Origin: Anaerovoracaceae bacterium
GTDB lineage: Bacteria; Bacillota; Clostridia; Peptostreptococcales; Anaerovoracaceae
Assembly: GCA_029983755.1 (NCBI GenBank)
Contig: JASBYX010000048.1
Span: 1 to 7,496, forward strand
Direction: 5' to 3'
Length of the DNA: 7,496 bases
In this document: one piece after another, positions 1-6,515 of the stretch
How the letters are laid out: every line of letters begins with the position of its first letter
Numbering within the stretch: the first letter of the stretch is position 1
Made by a program: the position numbers and the translations under genes
The notes under the pieces: generated by a model
Database searches by the model: none
The model's input: only the letters and a program-made list of their open reading frames with translations
What the model was told of the DNA's origin: nothing

Positions 1-82
1 AAATCAGTGCTTATGTTTGAAAAAAGTTAGGACATTTTCATTTGCGCTTGACATCCCTTGAAAGGATTTTGTGACATTTGGA
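1..82. other. Non-coding stretch downstream of the racemase
   Basis: No gene is visible. There is no convincing hairpin plus T-run terminator for the racemase transcript. Bases 25-46 resemble, in inverted orientation, the repeat units at the right edge (18 of 22 positions match by hand alignment with the minus strand of 7475-7496). This could be a remnant of the same kind of insertion-sequence end. Confidence 0.3.
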
Positions 83-1183
83 TCAGTTTTTATCCTCTGT
101 AAATCCAATCCTCACATTTTTGCAATTTGTAAGATATACAATAGATGCATAATTAATATCAAATTCCAAAACATCTCCGGGCTTAAGGTCTCCCAAATAG
201 TTCTCAACATCCAAAATCGTGTGGTCACTTGATGCCCCTAGAACTTCAATTCCCTCATCTTTTGGGAAAATCTCGTCAGGGTCCCCATAGTCCACCTTAC
301 CGATGGCAATCAAGGCTCTCTTCCTCATACCACGATCCACGTATTCCGGCCTCTTTCCGAAGGCGTCTACCCCTATCTCACCCTGTGGATGCGAAGGCTT
401 AACCTTAACTTCGATAACCTCTGCCTTAAGAGTGAATGTATCCTTTCTCATGCCCTTAAGGTCGTAACCATAGAATAGCCCTAAGTCTCGGTTCAACAAA
501 ATACCTTCTCCGATGCGAAGTGAATTGATTCCCTCAGGTATATTCTTGTCTGCAATTCTCATCAGGGAAGAAGTGGCTCCACCGGATACTATATCCAGCT
601 TTCTACCAATCTTGTCTTCGATTTCCCTTGCAATATCCACAAGCTCCTGAAGTTTATCAGGGGTTGGAAGTATAGAACCGTAGCATCCCACATTAGTGCC
701 AACACCGGCTAGGAAAAGCCCATCCATTTCATTTTCAACCCTTAATGCCACATCCATGAGTTCTTCTTTATCCCAGAAGCCCTCACGCAAATCACCAAGG
801 TCAGCCATGAGAACAACCCTGTGCACCTTATGCTGTTTTGTTGCCTCATCGTTTAGCGCTTCAAGTACGGAAACCTCGCTGTTTAGGCTCCCGGCACAGA
901 GTTCCACGACTTCCTCTATCTCACTCATCATGGGAACTCTTATGAGCATCAGAGGCTTATCAATCCCAAAGTCCTTGGCATCCCTTAGCTGCTCCAACCT
1001 AGAGGATCCGATAATGTCCACTCCGCCGTCGGCAAATGCCTTGGCAACCTCAGGAATCCCCGTTGCTCCCTTAATAACTCCAACCACAGATACACCCTGC
1101 TCGCCGCACATATCAACGATTCTCTTAGCGTTGTTCCTTAGAGCGCTTAGGTTTATCTCCAGTCTCGGATATCTCAATTTCAT
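83..1183 (-). CDS. PLP-dependent alanine/ornithine racemase-family protein (ornithine racemase-like)
   Basis: This is a 366-residue cytosolic enzyme of the alanine racemase-like fold-type III PLP family. The N-terminal barrel opens with a PRLEINLSAL segment. The probable PLP lysine is K38 in GVIKGATG, and the substrate- and cofactor-side motifs are LREGFW (132-137), GTNVGCYG (162-169), GGATSSL (201-207) and SLRIGEG (221-227). The C-terminal beta domain carries GASSDHTILD (316-325). This pattern matches the subgroup that includes clostridial ornithine racemase (Orr, L- to D-ornithine in oxidative ornithine fermentation) better than biosynthetic Alr; the substrate is inferred, not shown. The ATG start is supported by AAGGAGG at 1191-1197 with a 7-base spacer. 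The start overlaps the stop of the upstream synthetase by one base (TAATG), so translation is probably coupled. No ornithine aminomutase or thiolase genes are visible in the window, which weakens a straightforward ornithine-fermentation assignment. Confidence 0.85.
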   Translation of the reverse strand: MKLRYPRLEINLSALRNNAKRIVDMCGEQGVSVVGVIKGATGIPEVAKAFADGGVDIIGSSRLEQLRDAKDFGIDKPLMLIRVPMMSEIEEVVELCAGSLNSEVSVLEALNDEATKQHKVHRVVLMADLGDLREGFWDKEELMDVALRVENEMDGLFLAGVGTNVGCYGSILPTPDKLQELVDIAREIEDKIGRKLDIVSGGATSSLMRIADKNIPEGINSLRIGEGILLNRDLGLFYGYDLKGMRKDTFTLKAEVIEVKVKPSHPQGEIGVDAFGKRPEYVDRGMRKRALIAIGKVDYGDPDEIFPKDEGIEVLGASSDHTILDVENYLGDLKPGDVLEFDINYASIVYLTNCKNVRIGFTEDKN

Positions 1184-4100
1184 TAATTTTCCTCCTTGTT
1201 CACGTTGCCTTTTCTTATGAGTTGGGCTGCTGAGCCCCTCTCCATTGCCTTTGAGCGAATTATAATTTTTCTAACACGCTCCTCCTGAGCAAGGCCTTCG
1301 TTTATCTTGTCCAAACCATCCCAGATAAGCTCGTGAATTGCAGCCTTTGGAGGATTTTCCCCTAGGAGTTCTCTCACCTCACGATTGTCCAGCACTATAG
1401 TCGCCGCCAGTTTTTCGTGGACAGAATTTAAGATAGGCTCTGATGACATCTCTGAATTTCTCTCATCTGAGAGCCCCCAAACCATGGATTCAGCCACAAA
1501 CTGAAGACTATTTATCTTGGCTTCAATCTCCTCAGGGAAAACCTTCTTTTCACCTACCCGGATTATATCCTTTACTCTTCCCCTTACATATAGGAAATCG
1601 TGCTTATCCACATAACCTACATATCCTGTATTCAGCCATCCTCCCACTATTGCCTCTGAGGTAGCCTTATTATCTCTATAGTATCCTTCCGTTACAGAAT
1701 CCCCACGAACCCAGATTTCTCCGTATCCATTCTCATCCTTATCTCTTATAGCAACGCTGTATCCCGGCAGAATATGACCGCAAGAATTTGTCCTTATATC
1801 CCTCTCCACATCCGGGTTTGTCGCTATCAGCGGAGAACACTCCGGAATACCGAAGCCCTGAATAGCCAGAATCCCCATATCCTGAAGAAAGTCCAAAGTG
1901 TCCTGATTTATCCTTGCGCTACCGGACACTACAAGGCGGAGCTCACCACCAAAATAGTTCTTCATGTCTGCTTCAAATCTATTTGGCAGCCTGAGCCCAA
2001 ACTTCTTGAAATACCTGTTTACGGACATATAGCTTTTCAGCTTCATATCCTTGCCTTCACGAATAGCCTCCTTGAGAAGTCTTCGCCTCAGCCCCTCTAT
2101 AATTGATGGAACCGCCAAAATCACCGTCGGTTTCACATCCTGCATATTTTCCCTCATTTCATCAGGATCGTCACAGAATGCAACAGCCCCACCTTTGTAC
2201 AGAGGAAGAAGCAGCCCGCAGGTAATCTCATAGGTCAGATGCAAAGGTAGCATGGAGAAGAAAATATCCCAATGGTTTACCTTTACAATTGTCGGGGCCG
2301 ACATGAGGTTATCCACAAAATTTCCGTGGGAAATCATAGCAAGTTTAAAGCTATCTCCGTTGTCCTCCCTTACACGGAACAAAACAGCAGTATCTCCGGG
2401 GTTTATGCTTGCGTCTATGTATTGACGATCTCCCTTGGCAAGTTGCCCCGTCCCTTCTTTGATAATCTTAGAAAGCTGATCACTATCCTTGTTATACTTC
2501 TCAAAGCCAATCACATCCCACAGCCCATCGAAGCCATGTATTTTGTGCTTGTATTCATCTTGAACTATTACGGCTTTCACATCTGCCTTCTTTAGAACCG
2601 CTGCAATCTCCTGAGATCCAAGCTCCTTGTCAATTGGAACTGCAACTCCCACGCCGCAGGTAACAGCAAGGAACGCCACAACCCACTGATAGCAGTTATC
2701 GCCGATTATGGCAATTTTCTCGCCCTTGAGACCACGATTTATAAGAGCTGTGCCAAGACCGCTTATGTGGGTCATCATATCCTTATAGGTAATCTCCCCA
2801 TATGGCTGGGACTTGTCGAACTTCTGCATCATTGCAACATTGTCCCCATACTTGGCAACGCTTGAGTCCATCATAGCTTTCAGGTTCACAATAGGTCTTG
2901 AATCCCTGTATCTTATGATTGGATCACTGCTTATCTGAATCTGTCTAACCTTTTCCAGCGCCTGATTTTCAGCCTTTTTCTTTGTTTTCATGTAATCAAA
3001 GGAGGCTCCGTCTCCTGACTCCCCACCGGTGTTTGCCTTAAATCTCTTAATCTTCCCTGTGGTGGTCTTTTCAAAAGGCTCCTTGCGTATGTTTATTCGT
3101 TTAATATGCTTGTACGGTGGAAGCATACTGTTCACCGTATCCATGTACTCCTTGAAAAGATGGTAGGTTTCGCTTTCTGTAAGCTCTCCCTGGGTCTCCG
3201 TAAGAAGTTCATAGTTTGGATATATATCTGCAGTTATGGCCACATTTCCTATTCTCTCATCTTCTACTCCATGCACCATAACTTCTTCAACCAGCTGGTT
3301 CTCATGGATCAACTGCTCCACTTCCTCAGGGAATATGTTTTTGCCGCCCTTAGTTACGATAACATTTTTCTTCCTGCCGGTGATGTAAAGAAAGCCATCA
3401 TCGTCAAAATATCCATAGTCTCCCGTATACAGCCATCCGTTTCTGAGTACTCTCTCTGTCTCCTCTGGATCCTCAAAGTACCCAAGCATCACAGAAGGAC
3501 CTCTAACGATAACTTCCCCGATACCGAATTCGTCTTCTTCGACTATGCGTACCTCATGTTTGGGGAGAGGCTTGCCCACGGAAGCTGCCTTGCTGTACCT
3601 GTCTTGATTTACAGCGATTATAGGGGAACACTCTGACATTCCATAACCTTGAATCATAGGCAGACCCATAGCTTCAAAATCTTCTATAATCTTAGGATCC
3701 GATGCCGCACCCCCTGCTATGAGAAGGTGAATATCATTTCCCAGCATCTGATGAATAGGCTTGAACATACGCTGGATAACTCTTTTGTTCTTGTATAACC
3801 CCAACCTTCGTGAAAGGTCTATGGCCTTACGGATTCTTTCCCCTTCACCTCTACCTTCCGCTTTTCTGAAAATAGATCTGTGCATTTTCTCAAAGATGAG
3901 GGGAACTCCAAGAATAATTGAAGCATTCAGCTCTGACAAATTCTTCTGAATATATTTAAAGCCCTCTGAAATTGCAACGGTTGCACCCTGATAAAGACAG
4001 GTCAAATACGTGCAGGTCATCTCATACACATGGTGAACAGGCAGAATCGACAAAACAATTTTCCCATCAGGCACGTGCACAAACTTAGACATGTTGATAA

Positions 4101-4761
4101 CATTGGACACTAAATTCTTGTGGGAGAGCATAACACCCTTGGCAGCCCCTGTAGTTCCGGATGTGAATAGCAAGATGGACATAACATCAGGATCAATATC
4201 CATATCCACATACTCTCTCTCTCCGTCGCGCACAAGGTCCCTTCCCTCCTGCACTAAGTTGTTTATGGAATAAATCGTATTCTGTTCCGTTTCCTGGTTT
4301 TCTTCTGCACTTATGGAAATAAAGTACTCTATTCCCATATTATCCCCGTCCACAAGATCCATCATTCTCTTCTGTGCACTCTTGTCGAACACAATGGCAG
4401 ACACCTTTGCCCTCTTTACCAAGTTAACGATTTCGTTAGCAGGAAGTTTTCTATCCAGTGGCACAATAACTCCCACTCCGCAAACTACAGCAAAATAGGT
4501 GAGCAGCCAGTTATATCTCGCATTCCCGATGATGGCAATCTTCTTGCCTTTTAGCCCCATATCCAGAAACTTTGTCCCTAGGGCATCCACATCTTCCCTC
4601 AGCTGCCCAAAGGTAATTGGTCTAAAATCCGTGCCCGGAATGTCCTTAACAAGATATGCCGCCTTATCCCTATGGTGTCTGGCAGTGGTTCTGAGCATTT
4701 CCTTAATATCTGTAACTTCCCTCGTTGAGTAATAAACTCCGTCGAATTTCTTGTTATTCAT
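1183..4761 (-). CDS. Tandem acyl-CoA synthetase-like protein: active-type AMP-binding domain fused to a degenerate copy
   Basis: The protein has 1192 residues, about twice a normal long-chain acyl-CoA synthetase (FadD/FAA type, about 550-600). Domain 1 (about 15-585) has an intact ATP P-loop FTSGTTGAAKG (199-209), LPVHH (240-244), A5 motif QGYGMSECSP (371-380), ribose-binding D448 in YTGD, hinge R463 in TGRKKN and catalytic K570 in TTTGKIKR. It should activate a carboxylic acid to acyl-AMP and acyl-CoA. A charged linker (about 576-605) leads to domain 2 (about 610-1187), which is plainly homologous to domain 1: both share GLKG.KIAIIG and CGVGV.VP segments. In domain 2 the P-loop is replaced by FRVREDNGDSFKL (795-807), TGD is TGY (Y1047) and the terminal lysine position is Q1180. 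It keeps QGFGIPECSP (968-977) and R1062. Domain 2 is probably a pseudoenzyme with a structural, substrate-binding or regulatory role. No carrier (PCP/ACP) domain, signal peptide or obvious membrane segment is seen. The ATG at 4761 is preceded by a modest AGGA (4767-4770) and a promoter about 55 bases upstream. The acyl substrate is unknown. Confidence 0.93.
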   Translation of the reverse strand: MNNKKFDGVYYSTREVTDIKEMLRTTARHHRDKAAYLVKDIPGTDFRPITFGQLREDVDALGTKFLDMGLKGKKIAIIGNARYNWLLTYFAVVCGVGVIVPLDRKLPANEIVNLVKRAKVSAIVFDKSAQKRMMDLVDGDNMGIEYFISISAEENQETEQNTIYSINNLVQEGRDLVRDGEREYVDMDIDPDVMSILLFTSGTTGAAKGVMLSHKNLVSNVINMSKFVHVPDGKIVLSILPVHHVYEMTCTYLTCLYQGATVAISEGFKYIQKNLSELNASIILGVPLIFEKMHRSIFRKAEGRGEGERIRKAIDLSRRLGLYKNKRVIQRMFKPIHQMLGNDIHLLIAGGAASDPKIIEDFEAMGLPMIQGYGMSECSPIIAVNQDRYSKAASVGKPLPKHEVRIVEEDEFGIGEVIVRGPSVMLGYFEDPEETERVLRNGWLYTGDYGYFDDDGFLYITGRKKNVIVTKGGKNIFPEEVEQLIHENQLVEEVMVHGVEDERIGNVAITADIYPNYELLTETQGELTESETYHLFKEYMDTVNSMLPPYKHIKRINIRKEPFEKTTTGKIKRFKANTGGESGDGASFDYMKTKKKAENQALEKVRQIQISSDPIIRYRDSRPIVNLKAMMDSSVAKYGDNVAMMQKFDKSQPYGEITYKDMMTHISGLGTALINRGLKGEKIAIIGDNCYQWVVAFLAVTCGVGVAVPIDKELGSQEIAAVLKKADVKAVIVQDEYKHKIHGFDGLWDVIGFEKYNKDSDQLSKIIKEGTGQLAKGDRQYIDASINPGDTAVLFRVREDNGDSFKLAMISHGNFVDNLMSAPTIVKVNHWDIFFSMLPLHLTYEITCGLLLPLYKGGAVAFCDDPDEMRENMQDVKPTVILAVPSIIEGLRRRLLKEAIREGKDMKLKSYMSVNRYFKKFGLRLPNRFEADMKNYFGGELRLVVSGSARINQDTLDFLQDMGILAIQGFGIPECSPLIATNPDVERDIRTNSCGHILPGYSVAIRDKDENGYGEIWVRGDSVTEGYYRDNKATSEAIVGGWLNTGYVGYVDKHDFLYVRGRVKDIIRVGEKKVFPEEIEAKINSLQFVAESMVWGLSDERNSEMSSEPILNSVHEKLAATIVLDNREVRELLGENPPKAAIHELIWDGLDKINEGLAQEERVRKIIIRSKAMERGSAAQLIRKGNVNKEEN
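1191..1197 (-). promoter_or_regulatory. Ribosome binding site of the racemase gene, inside the end of the synthetase gene
   Basis: A strong AAGGAGG lies 7 bases before the racemase ATG, within the last codons of the upstream synthetase. Together with the one-base TAATG overlap it fixes the racemase start and supports translational coupling. Confidence 0.85.
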
Positions 4762-4813
4762 CTATATCCTAGGTCTCCTATCTGTAAAGTAATGAACCTC
4801 TTAATCGTCTGAA

Positions 4814-4842
4814 AGTATACCATTTTTTTGAGTTTTTTGCAA
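4814..4842 (-). promoter_or_regulatory. Sigma-70-type promoter of the synthetase-racemase operon
   Basis: On the minus strand TTGCAA (4837-4842) is followed after exactly 17 bases by TATACT (4814-4819). The start point would be near 4807, giving a leader of about 45 bases before the ATG at 4761. The -35 is a 4/6 match to TTGACA and the -10 a 5/6 match to TATAAT. It is the best promoter candidate in this 171-base intergenic region. Confidence 0.65.
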
Positions 4843-4864
4843 TTTGGCAGGGGCCAAAGCAAAA
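4833..4864. repeat. Imperfect inverted repeat overlapping the -35 element
   Basis: TTTGGC (4843-4848) and GCCAAA (4853-4858) form a perfect 6-base-pair stem around AGGG. The stem is extended by TTTTGC/GCAAAA on the outside with a two-base AA bulge. The outer left arm covers part of the -35 hexamer of the synthetase promoter. In neither direction does a T-run directly follow it, so a repressor operator is more likely than a terminator. I do not recognise it as a known lipid-regulator site. Confidence 0.45.
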
Positions 4865-4932
4865 CATTATCATATTAAAGTTCTTGGAGGCATTTGGTCG
4901 TTTTTTTATTTTATTTCTCGATGTATGATATT

Positions 4933-5568
4933 TTATATTTCTAAATCTCTATTTTCTAGCATTGCCTTAAACATCATATGATACATGTCTTTAGATGATT
5001 CTTCTATCTTACTTATACTTGATATTTTATTTCCTGCATCTTTTGAAGATGCCCCACAAAGATAGAAAGCCTCATTTTCTGTTCCATAATCTATTGCAAT
5101 ATATCTATCGTGATATTTTTTACCAGCTACTTTTATTTTCAGATTAACCTTAGGATAGTCTTTCCTGAAATCATCTAAGATATTTTTCGTAAGCATGTCT
5201 TTATTCTTAACATTATCACTAAATACTATGATTTCGGATTTGTCCCGTGCACCTCTTAACACTGTCATAAGCATATAAATGCCTTGCTCTGTAAAAGCAT
5301 TTGGTAAATATCTTGATCCTCCCCAACTTGAGGTGGAATTTTTGCACCTCAAGTTTTCAACCTCAGCCTCAGTTAGTTGAAACATAAAATCTTCGCCTTC
5401 AAACTTTTCAATATTATTTTTTACTTGCCTATTAAAGTTTTTTGTCTCATAACCATATATTTTCGCTAAATCTGCATCAAGCATTACCCTCTGCCCTCGG
5501 ATAAGATGAATTTTATCTTTTATCGTTTTATCATCTACAATAACAATCTCTTTATCTGTATCTACCAA
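4933..5568 (-). CDS. ORF6N-domain protein with HDR/CGASSKDAG C-terminal region, apparently internally shortened
   Basis: This 211-residue protein starts at TTG (5566-5568), supported by TGGAGG (5575-5580) with a 6-base spacer; there is no in-frame ATG between the upstream stop codon and this site. Residues about 12-101 are a well-preserved ORF6N domain, a DNA-binding domain of phage antirepressor-type proteins: IRGQRVMLDADLAKIYG, ETKNFNRQVKNNIEKF, DFMFQLT, WGGSRYLPNAFTEQG. Residues about 107-211 match the distal C-terminal part seen in many bacterial ORF6N proteins, with IIVFSDN (113-119), HDRYIAIDYGT (153-163) and CGASSKDAG (171-179), which resembles a phospholipase-D-like half. From memory of the family, full-length members are around 300 residues and carry a linker and first alpha/beta segment between these parts. 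Here LRG (104-106) runs straight into ARDKSEI, suggesting an in-frame deletion of roughly 80-100 residues. The gene is visibly more AT-rich than its neighbours and probably came from a phage or mobile element. Whether it is functional is unknown. Confidence 0.82.
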   Translation of the reverse strand: MVDTDKEIVIVDDKTIKDKIHLIRGQRVMLDADLAKIYGYETKNFNRQVKNNIEKFEGEDFMFQLTEAEVENLRCKNSTSSWGGSRYLPNAFTEQGIYMLMTVLRGARDKSEIIVFSDNVKNKDMLTKNILDDFRKDYPKVNLKIKVAGKKYHDRYIAIDYGTENEAFYLCGASSKDAGNKISSISKIEESSKDMYHMMFKAMLENRDLEI

Positions 5569-5574
5569 AAAATA

Positions 5575-5580
5575 CCTCCA
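5575..5580 (-). promoter_or_regulatory. Ribosome binding site deciding the TTG start of the ORF6N gene
   Basis: TGGAGG followed by TATTTT and TTG on the minus strand gives standard spacing. The first upstream in-frame stop is TAA at 5596-5598, and no ATG or GTG lies between it and the TTG. Confidence 0.75.
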
Positions 5581-5588
5581 TTGTATAC

Positions 5589-5660
5589 TAAATAGTTACT
5601 CATTTAATTATACCAACGATTTATATGATCCTACTTTCCTCTCCAAGTTTTAACTATTTA
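5589..5660. repeat. 10-base perfect inverted repeat bracketing the ORF6N promoter
   Basis: TAAATAGTTA (5589-5598) and TAACTATTTA (5651-5660) are exact reverse complements separated by 52 bases. One arm lies in the ORF6N leader; the other covers the stop codon of maf. The -10 element lies between them. Possible paired operator sites, or a chance AT-rich match. Confidence 0.4.
5607..5615 (-). promoter_or_regulatory. Extended -10 promoter for the ORF6N gene
   Basis: TGGTATAAT on the minus strand is a perfect -10 hexamer with the TGn extension. No good -35 is present at 16-18 bases (the site reads about AGTAGG), as is common for extended -10 promoters. The start point would be about 30 bases before the TTG codon. 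Confidence 0.5.
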
Positions 5661-6418
5661 AAATTTACAAGATCCAAAGCTTCTGTCAAATATTCCTCTA
5701 TCATGGAGAAAGGTAGCCCAATCACGTTCTCAAAATCTCCATCAAACCCCTCGACGAACTGCCCAAAATATCCCTGTATGGCATATCCTCCAGCCTTATC
5801 ATATGGCTCAGCCGTCTCAACATAATCTGCAATTATCCCATCGGGCACTTCTTTGAACCTCACCACGGTTTCGCATGAAAAATTGGCAGAAGTCCACGTC
5901 TCTGAAGTGCACTCGAATTTTCCTTCTGACAAGTCAAGGAACAAAATAGCTACTCCGGTGATGACTTTATGGCTACTTCCTTGGAGTGTCTTTAACATTC
6001 TAAAAGCTTCTTCTTTTTGCTTTGGTTTACCGAACTTTTCTCCTTTGAATACAAGGGTATCCGCCCCTATAATCGCAAGGCTATCTCCTTGCTTTAAAAG
6101 CTCAGCAGCTTTTCTCAGGGATTCTTCCCTACCGTTCTTTGGGAGACTCTCTCCCGTTGATTCTCCAGTTAAATCGAGAAACTCCATGGTCCTCAGTATC
6201 TCTTCAGCCACGGATTTTGCCTTGACCATTGCAAGATATTCCACTGCACCCCTGTCAACTTTCTCCTGCTCCTTTTCAGGAAGGCATGTAGCTTTCAGAT
6301 CTTCCGGCAAAATTTCCGGATCAAGTGATGGAATGATAATAGGCTCAATGTTGTGATTTTTGAGGATTTCTTCCCTTCGTGGGGAAGCCGATGCCAAAAC
6401 TAGATTCCATTTTTTCAT
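5654..6418 (-). CDS. maf: Maf-family nucleoside triphosphate pyrophosphatase (dTTP/UTP type)
   Basis: The protein is a cytosolic house-cleaning pyrophosphatase that hydrolyses nucleoside triphosphates to monophosphate and pyrophosphate. From the chosen ATG (6418) it has 254 residues. It begins MKKWNLVLASASPRR, with the diagnostic SASPRR at 10-15, GADTLVF with the catalytic-type aspartate at 120, GKPK (130-133), VITGV, and DKAGGYAIQG at 207-216; this last motif favours the YhdE-like dTTP/UTP subgroup. A longer reading frame starting at 6460 would add 14 residues unlike the family and would run through a hairpin, so the inner start is preferred even though its ribosome binding site (AGAAAG) is weak. 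Maf proteins are usually about 190-200 residues. Here about 35 extra residues (roughly 74-111, rich in E, G, S and K) sit before the GADTLV strand, probably as a surface insertion. It lies 97 bases downstream of deoD and is probably co-transcribed with it through a leaky terminator. Confidence 0.9.
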   Translation of the reverse strand: MKKWNLVLASASPRREEILKNHNIEPIIIPSLDPEILPEDLKATCLPEKEQEKVDRGAVEYLAMVKAKSVAEEILRTMEFLDLTGESTGESLPKNGREESLRKAAELLKQGDSLAIIGADTLVFKGEKFGKPKQKEEAFRMLKTLQGSSHKVITGVAILFLDLSEGKFECTSETWTSANFSCETVVRFKEVPDGIIADYVETAEPYDKAGGYAIQGYFGQFVEGFDGDFENVIGLPFSMIEEYLTEALDLVNFK

Positions 6419-6441
6419 ATTGCCATATCTTTCTAAAATAC

Positions 6442-6465
6442 AAGGGATGACTTTCGTCATCCCTT
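6442..6465 (-). terminator. Hairpin between deoD and maf (terminator or attenuator)
   Basis: On the minus strand AAGGGATGAC and GTCATCCCTT form a perfect 10-base-pair stem closed by a GAAA tetraloop. It is followed by GTATTTTAG. The U-run is short and interrupted, so termination after deoD may be partial, leaving read-through into maf. The GNRA-type loop makes it a very stable structure in the deoD 3' end or maf leader. Confidence 0.6.
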
Positions 6466-6515
6466 AGTTGTAATCTCTAAATTTGTTATAGTTATTTAAA
6501 TTGTTCCCATATCAT

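Noticed and set aside
46..82. Possible terminator hairpin (CCTTGAAAGG) after the racemase
   Set aside because: The stem is only about four base pairs and is not followed by a T-run on the minus strand.
576..1183. Nonribosomal peptide synthetase interpretation of the double adenylating protein and racemase
   Set aside because: No peptidyl carrier or condensation domain is visible in the synthetase; the motifs fit acyl-CoA synthetases better and the racemase is a standalone PLP enzyme.
696..1220. Long plus-strand open frame opposite the racemase (174 codons)
   Set aside because: It is antisense to a well-supported gene, the product is low-complexity and S/T/L-rich with no family resemblance, and it is typical of the shadow frame of a real gene.
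3106..3636. Plus-strand open frame of 176 codons opposite the synthetase
   Set aside because: It is antisense to domain 1 of the synthetase, whose motifs are intact in the other frame; no recognisable domain is present.
4849..4910. Possible plus-strand terminator: GGCCAAA with TTTGGTC followed by a T-run
   Set aside because: The loop would be about 40 bases, no plus-strand gene ends here, and the shorter local stem at 4843-4858 competes for the same bases.
6419..6460. Longer N-terminus for Maf starting at 6460
   Set aside because: The extra 14 codons do not resemble the family and coincide with the stable hairpin at 6442-6465; Maf proteins begin just before the SASPRR motif.
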